A stretch of 64,000 nt of DNA, taken from Pycnopodia helianthoides (Eukaryota; Echinodermata; Asteroidea; Forcipulatida; Asteriidae). The translations under genes were made by a program, and so were the position numbers. Under the pieces are notes generated by a model. The model did no database searches and was not told where the DNA came from. It was given only the letters and a program-made list of their open reading frames with translations. Each line of letters opens with the position of its first letter. Position 1 is the first letter of the stretch. Shown here one piece after another: positions 20,022 to 30,869 of the stretch. The DNA is taken from NCBI GenBank assembly GCA_032158295.1, contig CM063253.1, positions 2,201,001 through 2,265,000 on the forward strand, given 5' to 3'.

Positions 20022-20310
20022 TTATAGACAATTGATCTCAAACCCAACTACTTGATTTCCATTCTCAAACTGACAAGGGAAATTAGCACAGCGGTTGTCT
20101 TTCAGCTCGACTCCGTCAGGGAGCGGTTTCATCGGAAAAAAACAACCAATCGTCGGAACAAACAAAAAAACAACACAATCTGAGATAATTTTTGCCAATA
20201 ATGGTCTTGATAGAGTCTTGATGGACAAAAGCAGAGTGTATCTCTCCCCGTCCAGTCAGCTCACAACCCTTCATGGGAATTAGCGTTCCATCGGTGTCAA
20301 GTTTCATTAA
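20022..20310 (-). other. Exon-like segment with two protein-like frames (hypothetical)
   Basis: On the minus strand one frame reads MKLDTDGTLIPMKGCELTGR then GEIHSAFVHQDS and stops after a TTTTTTTGTTTG run. A second frame, just beyond the run, reads MKPLPDGVELKDNRCANFPC then QFENGNQVVGFEI and ends in a stop at 20022. A one-frame shift at the T run would join them. No canonical splice sites bound either part, so a decayed coding fragment or chance are both possible. No family is recognised. Confidence 0.2.
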
Positions 20311-20718
20311 ACATTAATCAAATTTTAACAAAGAGAAATACACAGTGCCAAATAGCATGCATAAAAAGATTGCTACAATGCAAGGGGGGGGACACCAACC
20401 ATACCCTTGAGAAATTAAGCACTGTTGAAAGAAACCATTCTTTATTTGGTTACGGAACATTGTACATAGACATGACTTCATGAATTAGCAGCTGGTTCCA
20501 TCGTCCGTCAACAAGAACCTTCATAGAACACCCCCCCCCCAAAAAAAAGAAGAAGAGAATCTCATAAAAATAGAGAAACAGGAATATACAAGTTCATAAT
20601 AAAAAACTCCTTAAAGTTAGAGGATATAGTTTGTTTGATTATAAGAGGACCAAAGGAACTAATGATAGATAATAATAGTGTACAATTACGATGCGTCACG
20701 TCTGTCACAAATGACACT

Positions 20719-20843
20719 CCAGTAGCCGATAATGCAACTGCGTAAGTCCAATTGTGCAAGATTTATTGTGTTAGTGGTGAACAACTTATGCAATAAATGT
20801 GGACTTACGAAGTTGCGTAAAGTTTCGTGAAATCGGCGGCTGG
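20719..20843. mobile_element. Small foldback MITE
   Basis: Left CCAGTAGCCGATAATGCAAC then TGCGTAAGTCC pairs with right GGACTTACGAAGTTGCGTAA then ATCGGCGGCTGG. About 125 bp long. No target duplication was identified. Confidence 0.65.
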
Positions 20844-20989
20844 CGTTAAATGATCAAATCTGGTGGAGATGTTATGAGTATGATTTAACGAAGCAACCAT
20901 GATACGACACCTGTGAGGTGGTGCATATTGCTGGCAGACAATGCCAGAAAGACCAAGGCAAACCCCTTTAGCTTGACGAGAAATGCACT

Positions 20990-21567
20990 GATTTTCTGTG
21001 TGTGTAGTACACGACACACGGGACCTATGGCTTTACGTCCCATCCAAAGGACGAAGCAATAATGGTCAAATGTCTCACTTAAAGACACTAGACACCTTTG
21101 GTAATTGTCAAAGACCAGTCTTCTCACTTGGTGTATCTCAACATATGCACAAAATAACAAACCTGTGAAAATTTGAACTCAATTGGTCATTGAAGTTGCG
21201 AGATAATAATGGAAGAAAAAACACCCTTGTCACACGAAGTTGTGTGCTTTTAGATGCTTGATTTCGAGACCTCACGCGTGAGGTCTCAAAATCATTCAAA
21301 TATTTTACCGAGAAATGACTTCTTTCTCAAAAACTATGTTACTTCAGAGGGAGCCGTTTCTCACAATGTTTTACACTATCAACAGCTCTCCATTGGTCGT
21401 TACCAAGTAAGTTCTTATGCTAACAATTATTTTGAGTAATTACCAATAGTGTCCAGTGCCTTTAAGGACACAAGTGTCAAGACCGGGACTCGAACCCACA
21501 CTCTGACAATCAGAAACACCACAGCTGGAGTCCGGTGCTCCTAACTGCTCGGCCACGACACGTCACA
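20990..21567 (-). mobile_element. Leu-like tRNA-derived SINE, split by a TTAA element
   Basis: Left part: GTACACGACACACGGGACCT up to TCTCACTTAA at 21082. Right part: TTAAGGACACAAGTGTCAAG at 21462 to GCTCGGCCACGACACGTCA at about 21567. Together they match the uninterrupted copy at 18105-18437 except for the inserted family B element. The B box reads inverted as GGGACTCGAACCCACAC. Confidence 0.85.
21079..21465 (-). mobile_element. TTAA element, family B, copy 2 (full length, nested)
   Basis: The longest family B copy (387 bp with both TTAA). Its centre at 21260-21293 is a 34-base palindrome with arms GATTTCGAGACCTCACG and CGTGAGGTCTCAAAATC. Removing the element and one TTAA restores a SINE reading CTCACTTAAGGACACAAG, comparable with CTTGCTCAAGGACACAAG in the uninterrupted copy. 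The TTAA is thus duplicated target sequence and the element proper starts AGACACT and ends AGTGCCT. Confidence 0.92.
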
Positions 21568-21572
21568 TATTC

Positions 21573-21885
21573 TTAACTCTTTCGCTACGGTGAGCTGCTC
21601 ACAGCGGCTCACAGAAATGTCCCGTTCCCTACGGAAAGCCGCTCACAGCGGCTCGTTGACGTCACTGTAGATACTCGGGGCATCCCCTTGACGTGTGCCT
21701 TTTTTGCATAATTTATGCCGTATTGCCATCTGGATGACCTCTGACACTAGTTGCAGCGGCTTTGAGTCGCTGCCTTTGGCTTTCCATCGCGCAAAAGGTA
21801 TTATTGACACATTAGATGGCGGCGTCCAATAATTAATTCCGTACAAACCGCGCGAAATTCAAAAATTACGGAGTGAAAGAGTTAA
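21573..21885. mobile_element. piggyBac-like MITE
   Basis: Ends are TTAACTCTTTCGCTACGG and TTACGGAGTGAAAGAGTTAA, inverted repeats directly after TTAA. Ends of the type CYCTTT next to TTAA are characteristic of piggyBac transposons. The interior is GC-rich compared with its surroundings and holds GCCGCTCACAGCGGCTC and TTGCAGCGGCTTTGAGTCGC. The open frame at 21643-21846 on the minus strand is only a consequence of this composition. It lies 6 bp from the end of the neighbouring SINE. Confidence 0.8.
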
Positions 21886-22169
21886 CAAAGAGAAACATGC
21901 AGTGCCAAATAGTATGCATACAAAAAAGACTAAAAAGCATGAAATTTAATCAATCCTTGACCACAAGCCCTGTTTTTTTTTTTTGTTTTTTTTTTGCCGA
22001 TGAGCTGCATGCTGTAAGTCAGCAAATATCTCCACCTCCCATAATCCTTGATGAACTCCTGGGAAATTGTTCATAATAACAGCACCTCCCACAGGTGACG
22101 GTTTCTCCGAATTAATCCGGACCCATGACCTTTCAGTTTTATTTATAGAAATGTTTACACTTTACTGTT

Positions 22170-22561
22170 CTAAAGGCAGTGGATACTTTTGGTAATTTAC
22201 TCAAGAACTAAATAACCATAAAAAAATTACTTGGTAAGAAGCACCTGAGAGCTGTTGATAGTATAAAACATTGTGAGAAACGACTCCCCTCTGAAGTAAT
22301 GTAGTTTTTGAGAAAGAGGTCATTTCTCACTAAAATATTTGAATCTGAGAAAGGCTTTGGGAATGAAGCCTTTATCTGGCATTTGAAAGCACACATTTCT
22401 ATGCAACAAGGGTTTTTTTTTTTTCTTCATTATTTTCTTGCAACTTGGAAGACCAATTGAGCCCAAATATTTGCGGGTTTGTTATTTTTATGCAAATGCT
22501 GGGATACACCAAGTGGGGATATTGGTCTATGACAATTACCAAAAGTATATCCTGCCTTTAA
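22170..22561 (+). mobile_element. TTAA element, family C, copy 2
   Basis: Left end CTAAAGGCAGTGGATACTTT (first T of TTAA mutated to C), right end AAGTATATCCTGCCTTTAA. The self-complementary centre is GAAAGGCTTTGGGAATGAAG then CCTTT. Core: CAAATATTTGCGGGTTTGTT, diverged. Confidence 0.8.
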
Positions 22562-23276
22562 GGATGAACAAAAATAGATACTTAAAACAAATTACACTGG
22601 TCAACAATTTTTTTAAAAAGTTATCTGCTTCGGAGAAAAAATAGGCTTATTCATGATGGTTTTGAATGTGCTGAATTCAAATATGACAATTAAAATTTAG
22701 GACTAACTTTACTTATACTTCCTTTCGGAACAACAATTAGGTTGTTTTTTTCCCTTTCTTTTGTCTGGTGTGATCAATGTCGGTCTCACAATATCGCCGC
22801 TAATTATAGTGTATATTGAATCTAGCTTGAATCGGTCTTCCTCGTGTTTCCTTCACAGTGTATACAATCACACACCGCGTCGGTACGCATAGATTGCGCC
22901 ACAAACGCAACAAAACAAATCGTTAGCAAGGGGTAATTTGAGGTGTAATGCGAGTAAACTCCGTTCTAGACGGACGCCTTTGCAAGTTCCGTGCGCGACA
23001 CTGTATAGGACCCTTTTCGGAGGATGTTACTGCACACTCTTGTTTACATTAAAATGTCAGGTGGATGAATACCTTGCGTTTTTTTTCATGATCGAGAAAT
23101 CCGCACTTCTAGATCTACCAGACAATTATTAGTCACTTTACATAATTGGCCAAATTTGGAATGACTCAAAGCAAACATGTGGGTGATTGTATTTTTTACT
23201 TAAAATTAGATGAAGCTGGCTTTGCACAATTATGATATCTGTACATTTTAAATAATGGACATCTCTGCAAATAAGT
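22562..23276. other. Unassigned sequence, locally GC-richer
   Basis: 22860-23040 is richer in CG dinucleotides than its surroundings (ACACCGCGTCGGTACGC, GTGCGCGACACTG). No open frame, element end or tandem unit was found. It could be regulatory sequence, but nothing direct shows it. Confidence 0.3.
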
Positions 23277-23725
23277 TTAAAGGCAGGGGATACTTTTGGT
23301 AATTATTCAAGAAATACATGACCATAAAAACTGACTTGGTAAGGAGCACCTGAGAGCTGCTGATAGTATAAAACATTGTCTGAAAGCACACAATTCTAAT
23401 GTAATGAGGATGGTTTTTCTATGAATATCTTCATGCAACTTCGATGACCAATTGAGCCCAAATTTTCATGGGTTTGTTGATTTATGTATTTTTCCACGAA
23501 TTTGATTTCGAGACCTCAGAATTAGAATTTGAGGTCTCGAAATCAACCATCTGAAAGCACACAACTTCGTGTGACAAGGGTGTTTTTTCTTTCATAGTTA
23601 TCTCGCAACTTCGACGACCAATTGAACTCAAGTTTTTACAGGTTTGTTATTTTATCCATATGTTGAGATACACCAAGTGAGAAGACTGGTCTTTGACAAT
23701 TACAAATAGTGTCCAGTGTCTTTAA
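23277..23725 (+). mobile_element. Chimeric TTAA element, family C left part joined to family B
   Basis: The left end TTAAAGGCAGGGGATACTTT and the first 120 bp are family C, followed by a family C-type core (CCCAAATTTTCATGGGTTTG). The right part, from the palindrome CGAGACCTCAGAATTAG / TTTGAGGTCTCG onward, is family B and ends ATAGTGTCCAGTGTCTTTAA. It carries two cores in the same orientation and is 449 bp, longer than either parent. Confidence 0.75.
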
Positions 23726-23868
23726 GTCTTGTGAGCATTCCCACCAAAGATTTTAAAGGGCCAAGGCACAACATGGGAAACTGGAGCTCTGTCTATTGTT
23801 GGAACGTGAACGTGAAATACACATGGGCGCCATTTCAGCGAGCAAATGTTTTGTTCCAGTGGTCAATA

Positions 23869-24150
23869 TAAATAATAATAAATAATAACTAGTTCTTATA
23901 TAGCGCATTTCACAATAACGTATCAATGTGCTTTACATTAGTGCCCTGGTCATTGGGCCAATAGCATTCCTGTAATCTTTCTCAGCTCCCTGGGGAGTAT
24001 ACAGCCCTGCGCTGCCGTGGCGCACCGAAGGCTTTTTCATACACAATATCAACCTCTACCCACGCAGGCTTTTTCATACACAATATCAACCTCTACCCTC
24101 GCAGGTACCCATTTATACCCTGATCTATTGTTGCATCAACAGAGTTGCTT
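23869..24150 (+). repeat. Dispersed repeat with internal 39-bp duplication
   Basis: Starts with AATAATAAATAATAACTAG and TTATATAGCGCATTTCACAA, then GTGCTTTACATTAGTGCCC. The segment AGGCTTTTTCATACACAATA then TCAACCTCTACCC is directly duplicated at about 24029-24106. The TATAGCGC-type start is shared in kind with 56505-56760 but the bodies differ. It is probably a SINE or other non-autonomous repeat, and its ends are not certain. Confidence 0.55.
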
Positions 24151-24218
24151 GCTGAAACGACGACGGCGTCCAGTGCACATTTCACATTCCAACCTCGAGC
24201 TCTCCCATCTTACGCACT

Positions 24219-24615
24219 TTAAAGGAACATTACAGAATTGGCTTTTGCTAACAAAACAGTTGCTGGCAGTGTAAGCACTTTATGTAATCCACCATATACA
24301 TAAACTGACAAACCTGTAGAAGTTTGAGATCAATCGGCCATCTGGGTCACGAGCAAATAGTGAAAAACCGATTACACATCTGCATGAAATCATATAGATT
24401 CGACAAAATGAATAAAACGCTCACTGCGCGATAAACTCCAATTGGAAAATTAGTTTATTCATTTTCTCATCAAATATGGCATTTCAGACAGAAATATTTC
24501 AAGGGATGTTTTCTACTATCATCATCACTAGACCGTGTACGTTTTATGTAAATCTGTGATCAAAAGGTATATTTTTACACGTTTTTTTCTCACCAATTCT
24601 GTAATGTTCCTTTAA
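24219..24615 (-). mobile_element. TTAA element, family A, copy 1
   Basis: Ends TTAAAGGAACATTACAGAAT and ATTCTGTAATGTTCCTTTAA. The core is inverted: GACAAACCTGTAGAAGTTTG. The centre has CGCTCACTGCGCG, an almost perfect dyad (CGCTCACTGAGCG in other copies). Confidence 0.9.
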
Positions 24616-24950
24616 CAGGGCCCAGCGTTTTAAACTACAAGTGAGATTGGCAAAGTCTACTGTTCTCATTGAATTACGAAAACAACATGTAATCAAGTCA
24701 AATGGCTAAGTCAGAGTAGGAGAAGATGACATTTATGTGCAAACGATGACAAAGTTTGCTCCAGTGGTGACACAGATCTCATCATTTTTAGATGTAGCAC
24801 ATGTTTGTACTCTTCTATTATTGATCTGATTAGGATTAAGTGTATGTCCATGTTAATTTGTCGTTGCTTTGCCCCTGGAAAAAAGAACGTCTACCTGCTT
24901 TGAAACATATGCCTAAAAAATTGAAAAAGTTCTGCTTTTTTAATGTCTAT

Positions 24951-25335
24951 TTAAGGCAGTGGATACTGTTTGGTTATTACTCGAGAACTACATTACCACC
25001 AAAACTTACTTGGCACCTGAGAGCTGCTGATATGTATAACAAATTGTGAGAAACAACCCCCTCTGAAGTAATGTAGTTTTTAGAGAAAGAGGTATTTTCT
25101 CGCTAAAGTAGTTGAATCTGAAAAAAGGCTTCAGGCATGAAGCCTTTCTCAGACATCTGACAGCACACAGTTCTGTGAAACAAGCGTGTGTTTTTTTGGG
25201 GGTTTTGTTGTTTTCTTGCAACTTCGGTGACCAATTGAGCCCAAATTTTTCACAGGTTTGTTATTTTGTGCATATGTTGGGATACACCAAGCGAGGATAC
25301 TGGTCTTTGACAATTACCTTGTACCTTGCCATTAA
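24951..25335 (+). mobile_element. TTAA element, family C, copy 3
   Basis: Left end TTAAGGCAGTGGATACTGTT, right end ACCTTGTACCTTGCCATTAA (diverged). The centre AAGGCTTCAGGCATGAAGCC then TT is a near-perfect palindrome. Core: TTTTTCACAGGTTTGTTATT. Confidence 0.85.
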
Positions 25336-25406
25336 AGACCCTTAGTCTTCATTTTGGTTATCAAGAGGTTGTGCAAAAGCAGCAGTATAATTTGGTCAAG
25401 AACAAC

Positions 25407-25775
25407 TTAAAGGCCCTGTACACTATTGGTAAGATCGAAAAACACAAATGTTCACAGATTCGCACATAGCTTACATGATTTAAAGTAAGTAGGCCTAATG
25501 GTAGAAAGAGTTCCTTAAAATATTTCTGCCTAAAATGCTATCGTTTCTGAGAAATGAATAAAACAATAGTTTTTATTGCGCGCGATAATAAACTTGATGT
25601 TTGAAAAACACAAAACACAAAAGGTCTCTTTTCACTATTTTCTCGTGACCTCGATGGCCAATTGAGCTCAAATTCTCACAGGTTTGTTATTTCATGTATA
25701 TGGGTAATCACACAAAACATGAACTTTGTTTGCGACTGTTTTGTCAGCTCTACCAATCCTGTAGAATACCTTTAA
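25407..25775 (+). mobile_element. TTAA element, family D, copy 1
   Basis: Ends TTAAAGGCCCTGTACACTAT and AATCCTGTAGAATACCTTTAA (to 25775). The centre TTATTGCGCGCGATAATAA is nearly palindromic. Core: AATTCTCACAGGTTTGTTAT, preceded by TTTTCTCGTGACCTCGATGG. Confidence 0.9.
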
Positions 25776-26784
25776 GGAAGTTAAAGAGCTAAGCACAGCT
25801 GACACTGACTCATTACAAAAATACAATAAAATTAATTGAATCAACCATTATTTGCTTAACCTATCTTTCTATTCTTTCTCTATTATTTTGTTCAGGGTGG
25901 GGGGGGAGGGGGAAGGGGCGGGGGAGGGGTGTTTCCTCTTGAAGACTGATGACGCAGACTTTGACATTTTCGGCTTGATGGCCAGAGCTTGACCTTTATT
26001 ACAATCATTTCTTTCATGAATCTGATGTGACATGATCGTAATGTTTGTTTTAAAAAAAAAAAGCGAGCTCAGATTGAAAATCTTGGAAAGTAGATTAGCG
26101 TCCCCGAGGGGCCTCCCCCAAATCAAAACGGGCATCAAATCTAAATCAGGTATGTAACATGTCCTGGGCTGGGATGGAAAATGATTCCGAATGTAATCTT
26201 TTCGGATTGCCAATAAGTCCTCATTTCTGGCCCCCGTCCCGAAAGAAAAAGAGTTCAATACTCAACATTTTGCAGTCTCCGACTCAATCAGCGCGCTGCG
26301 ATGTGTTTTCACCAACAACAACAAAAAAACCACTGGGATCATTTCTCGGGGTTCGGTCACAATTTATTTTGACAGGGGGGCAGGGGCATTTTATAAGTCA
26401 ATTAATACACGAAATCAGCCATGCAGCGACGTGATAAATTGAATTTGAAAAATGGATTTCTGGGGACACTTAGCTACCCCTTGCCACAAAGCTGCAATCC
26501 AATCAGCACTATGCAACATCTGCAAAAAAAATTCAGTCCATAAAAATAAAAATAAAATCGCTTGGTTTTTCTGAATCAAATCAAGCCTTACTGCAGATGC
26601 TCCAATTTGGATTTTTCTAGTTCACTAATCAATGGTCGTTTGTGTTCACTGAAAATTTAAGTTATTGTGGCTTAGGGTGGTAGTAACAATCAGGCACGAT
26701 GGGATTCCCCCAGCTGTATCTCTACAGTTTTGTCGTCCAGAGACGCTATAACATTTATTTTGTCAACACAGGGTATTTCCTATC

Positions 26785-27510
26785 CAGTGGCATAACTAGG
26801 AGGGGGGGCACGGACCCCCCCCCCCCGCCCAATTGATGTCCATGCCCCCTGGGTGCCCCCCCACAATTTTAAACCTGTACTTTTGAGATAGAAAATTACC
26901 AGAGTAAAAATGTTACATTCTATAAGCTTTAATGTGATAACTTCAATGCTTTTAAAGCTATTTTTTCCAATTACATGCAGACAATGTCTATGTTTATCTA
27001 CTCATGTCAGATTATCTTTTAAAAAAAAATTGCAAACGCCATAACAATAGTGCTGAAAAAGGGCTCGTTTAAAGGCCCTGTACACTATTGGTAAGATCGA
27101 AAAACACAATGTTCACAGATTCACACATAACTTACATGATTTAAAGTAAGTAATGCTAGAAAGGGTTCCTTAAAATATTTCTGCCTAAAATGCTATCGTT
27201 TCTGAGAAACGAGTAAAACAATAGTCATTATCGCGCGCGATAATTTGAAAAAAACAGAAAACACATAAGATCTCTTTTCACTATTTTCTCGTGACCTCGA
27301 TGACCAATTGAGCTCAAACTTTCATAGGTTTGTTTGTTCATGCATAGTTGAATCACACAAAATGTGGACACTGATTTCGAGCTGTCACCAAATGTGTACA
27401 ATACCTTTAAAGATTGAGGCAAACGGGGAAAAAGTGCCCCCTAGAAAAAATGGTGCACCCCTCGTGCCCCTCTAAAAAGAATTTGACCCTAGTTTCGGCG
27501 GGTGCTGCTC
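26785..27510 (+). mobile_element. hAT-like MITE, decayed, with nested TTAA element
   Basis: Left end CAGTGGCATAACTAGGAGGG is typical of hAT elements of the CAGTGGCGTA type, followed by long G and C runs and TGCCCCCTGGGTGCCCCCC. The right side resumes after the nested element with GTGCACCCCTCGTGCCCC and ACCCTAGTTTCGGCGGGTGC, a diverged right end (compare CTAGTTACGCCACTG expected). The flanking duplication is not identifiable, so the right boundary is approximate. Confidence 0.5.
27069..27410 (+). mobile_element. TTAA element, family D, copy 2 (nested)
   Basis: Ends TTAAAGGCCCTGTACACTAT and ATGTGTACAATACCTTTAA. The centre ATTATCGCGCGCGATAAT is a perfect palindrome. The element lies within the hAT-like element that starts at 26785. 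Confidence 0.88.
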
Positions 27511-27642
27511 CAATCGCATTAATATTCAGGATGCATAACCTAGAGAGAGACTTCCATCAATTACAGCATTCAAATCTTTGAGATGCAGATTCACGATTTG
27601 ACAATCATGCAAACTGACTCTCAGAGTCTGAAGACGATTACG

Positions 27643-28350
27643 TTAGAATATTGACTCCAGAATCACATTGGTTAGACTAGTTAAATTAGATAAATATTAC
27701 TGGCTTTAACCTGGTAAGGTTTTTGGAAATTGTACGGAGTTTAAGTCATTGAGTGTTTAATGAGCTAGCAGGGTTGAACATTTCCTACGAAGTCAGGATC
27801 AGTCCATGGTGTCCGATGGTTTAGAATATTGACTCCAGAATCACATTGGATAGACTAGTTAAATTAGATAAAATATACGGCTTTAACCTGGTAAAGGTTT
27901 TTGGAAATTGTACGGAGTTTAAGTCATTGAGTGTTTAATGAGCTAGCAGGGTTGAACATTTCCTACGAAGTCAGGATCAGTCCATGGTGTCCGATGGTTT
28001 AGAATATTGACTCCAGAATCACATTGGATAAACTAGTTAAATTAGATAAAATATTGTGGCTGTATAACCTGGTAAAGGTTTTTGGAAATTGTACGGAGTT
28101 TTAAGTCATTGAGTGTTTAATGAGCTAGCAGGGTTGAACATTTCCTACGAAGTCAGGATCAGTCCATGGTGTCCGATGGTTTAGAATATTGACTCCAGAA
28201 TCACATTGGATAGACTAGTTAAATTAGATAAAATAGTACGGCTTTAACCTGGTAAAGGTTTTTTAGAAATTGACGGAGTTTAGTCATTGAGTGTTTAATG
28301 AGCTAGCAGGGTTGAACATTTCCTACAAAGTCAGGATCAAGTCCACGATG
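27643..28350. repeat. Satellite-like tandem array, four units of 178-182 bp
   Basis: Unit starts (TTAGAATATTGACTCCAGAA) fall at 27643, 27821, 27999 and 28181. Units share GTTAAATTAGATAAA, TTAACCTGGTAAAGG, GAGCTAGCAGGGTTGAACAT and GTCAGGATCAGTCCATGG and are more than 90% alike by eye. The last unit trails off at about 28350. The array is short and homogeneous, so it is recently expanded or homogenised. Confidence 0.93.
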
Positions 28351-29382
28351 TCATCGTTGCCTTCAGGACATCGTAATTTAAAGTTAGATAAGAATTCACG
28401 ACCAACTTTCCACTGCTGATATCCAGAGCAAATAATCTCCCACTTTGTCGAATATTTTTAACGGAATGCTCCCTATCATAACTCAAGAATAACTCTTGAT
28501 TAATGATGATCATCGTCGAGTCCACTCCTGCCTAATGTGTTAACTTATTCATAAACAAACGCGCGGCAGTAATTTCCCGAACCGGCCGGCGTGCATGATT
28601 ACCTCGAAATGGATTACGGCCATAGCGCGGTATTGAATCATCCCCCCAATCATGCATATTGATGTAACGGTCAGTGGCTATACAGCCAAACGGTCACTAC
28701 GGACCCAGCGCGCTCCGTCGTGGTTGATATCACCCATGCCGTGTCTCTCCCCCCCCCCCCCCCCGAGGGGTAACACCATCATGCCGAAGACACCTCCAGC
28801 AAGCGGGAGAAAACACACAAGACACACCGCAAGTTCAATTATGAGCAGAGCGATGTGTAAGCCCAAATGTAGTCCCCCCCTTAAGCCCTGTCTGGTAATA
28901 ACACTAATAGCCATCTTGAGTACCCTTCAGCATTGCCCCTGCAGTAACAAATCATTGAAGTATTAACCTCTATATATGCGGTGATGGTAAGCTGACCAAG
29001 ATATCTGACGAATAGGGGGGGGGGGGGGGACACGACGTCTTAAAAACTCCTGGATGGAGAAAGGTCAATAGGCCATAAGGAAATGAGTTTCGCTCCCTTC
29101 AAGCGTGCTTCAAGACAACATGTCCCAAATTCTCGAGACAAAGAGATGGGTATGACTCGAGAAGAAAAACAGATCATGTTTTTTTTTTCAGAATTGATAT
29201 TTAATATTTAGAGCAATTGTCATTATGCTTATTGGAAAACATTGCTTCGAGAGCGAAAACATGTTTGTCGAAAAAGACAGAAGATGCATTTGATGGGTCA
29301 TTGAGAGGACAGCGTGTCACTTTTTTTGTTGTGATGTGCTCAAGTGTGTTTGCGTCTTGTAAGGTTGTCGTCTAGGCCCGTA
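28351..29382. other. Unassigned, partly GC-rich sequence
   Basis: 28570-28780 is CG-rich (CCCGAACCGGCCGGCGTGC) and non-repetitive within the window. Long C and G runs lie at 28749-28764 and 29015-29029. A minus-strand frame at 28337-28525 reads SGRLFALDISSGKLVV, which resembles a cadherin repeat in spacing only, without splice sites. No feature is called. Confidence 0.35.
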
Positions 29383-29740
29383 TTAATAGCAGGGTATACT
29401 TTTGGTAATTGTCAAAGACTAGTATCCTCACTTAATGCATCCCAACATATGCATCAAATATTGAACTTGTGAAAATTTGGGCTCAATTGGTCATCGAAGA
29501 TGCAAGAAAATAATGAAAGAAAAAACACCCTTGTTGCATAGAATTGTGAGCTTTCAGACGCCTGAGGAAGGCTTCATGCCCGAGACCTGAGTGTCTCTTT
29601 CTTAAAAACTCCATGACTTCAGAGGGAGTCGTTTCTCACAATGTTTATACTATCCAGCAGCTCTCAGGTACTCCTTACCAAGTGAGTTTGTATGGTAATG
29701 TATTTCTTGAGTAATTACCATAAGTATCCCCTGCGTTTAA
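29383..29740 (-). mobile_element. TTAA element, family C, copy 4
   Basis: Ends TTAATAGCAGGGTATACTTT and ATAAGTATCCCCTGCGTTTAA. The core is inverted: GAACTTGTGAAAATTTGGGC. The central dyad is decayed (GGAAGGCTTCATGCC). Confidence 0.8.
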
Positions 29741-30060
29741 ACGCCGCCAGTTGTGGAAGTTTTGTTTTCCAAAAAAGTTCTTCGCCAGAAACAACATTTT
29801 TCAACTGACTAGCTTTTCCTGGTGTGCATTAACTTCCTAGAAACTAAAAGAGTAACAAATACTCCAAATTCCCAAAGGCTTATATTACTTACATTGAAGA
29901 TAAATGATCTTAACTTTCGCTTGAATTATTCAAAACTTCAGAAACTGAAAAAATAAAATTTAAGAATAATGCATACGAAATGAATCAAATTCAATTTTAT
30001 CAAAATGCAGTGCAACATTTCCAGAGAAACCAATATTTATAGAATAAAACATGGTCAACA

Positions 30061-30127
30061 ATAAGAAGAAGAAGAAGAAGAAGAAAAAGAAAAAAAAATA
30101 GCCACGACTAAAAAAAAAAAAAAAAAA
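30061..30127. repeat. AAG microsatellite and A-rich tract
   Basis: (AAG)n at 30064-30083 passes into A-rich sequence ending in a run of more than 15 A at about 30110-30127. Confidence 0.9.
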
Positions 30128-30474
30128 TCTATAGTTCAGTGTGAATGCCAGTCCAATAAATAATGAAGTCTCCCGTCCTGCCACAAAGAATTGCCTAATA
30201 TACCCATGCATGCAGTCCGTGTGTCAGTAGGGATAGCCGTAATATTTGGACAGGCACGGCCGCTTTGCCGCCTACACTCGGCCGCCGAGCGGCGGGATTT
30301 GCCTCGTATAAGCCACACTGATGAGAAATGAAATATAGATCATATACCCCTAGAACCATCAACGACTCTACCATAGAAGAGGGGGGGGGGAGAAAAAAAA
30401 AAAAAAAAAACAGCTCACAAAACAACAAAAATCCATTGCTTTTTTGGGGGGGAACGTGGCAGTCAATTCGTTTC

Positions 30475-30869
30475 TTAAAGGGACTTTACAGAATTGGTAA
30501 GAAGAGAAACTTGTAAAATATACTTTTTGATCACAGATTTACATAAAACTTACACGGTCTAATGATGATGATAGTAGAAAACATCCCTTGAAACATTTCT
30601 GTCTGAAATGCCATATTTGATGACAAATGAATAAACTAGTTTTCGATTGGAGTTTATCGCTCAGTGAGCGTTTTATTCATTTTGTTGAATCTATATGATT
30701 TCATGCAAATGTGTAATCGGTTTGTCACTAGTTTCTCGTGACCCAGATGGCCGATCGATCTCAAACTTCTACAGGTTTGTCAGTTTATGTGTATGGTGGA
30801 TTACATAAAGTGCTTACACTGCCAGCAACTGTTTTGTTAGCAAAACCCAATTCTGTAATGTTCCTTTAA
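30475..30869 (+). mobile_element. TTAA element, family A, copy 2
   Basis: Ends TTAAAGGGACTTTACAGAAT and ATTCTGTAATGTTCCTTTAA. The centre at 30658-30670 is CGCTCAGTGAGCG. Core: AAACTTCTACAGGTTTGTCA. Confidence 0.9.

Noticed and set aside
28337..28525. Minus-strand frame with SGRLFALDISSGKLVV, reminiscent of a cadherin repeat
   Set aside because: No matching acceptor or donor, it begins in the last satellite unit, and key calcium-binding motifs (DXD, LDRE, DXNDNAP) are absent.
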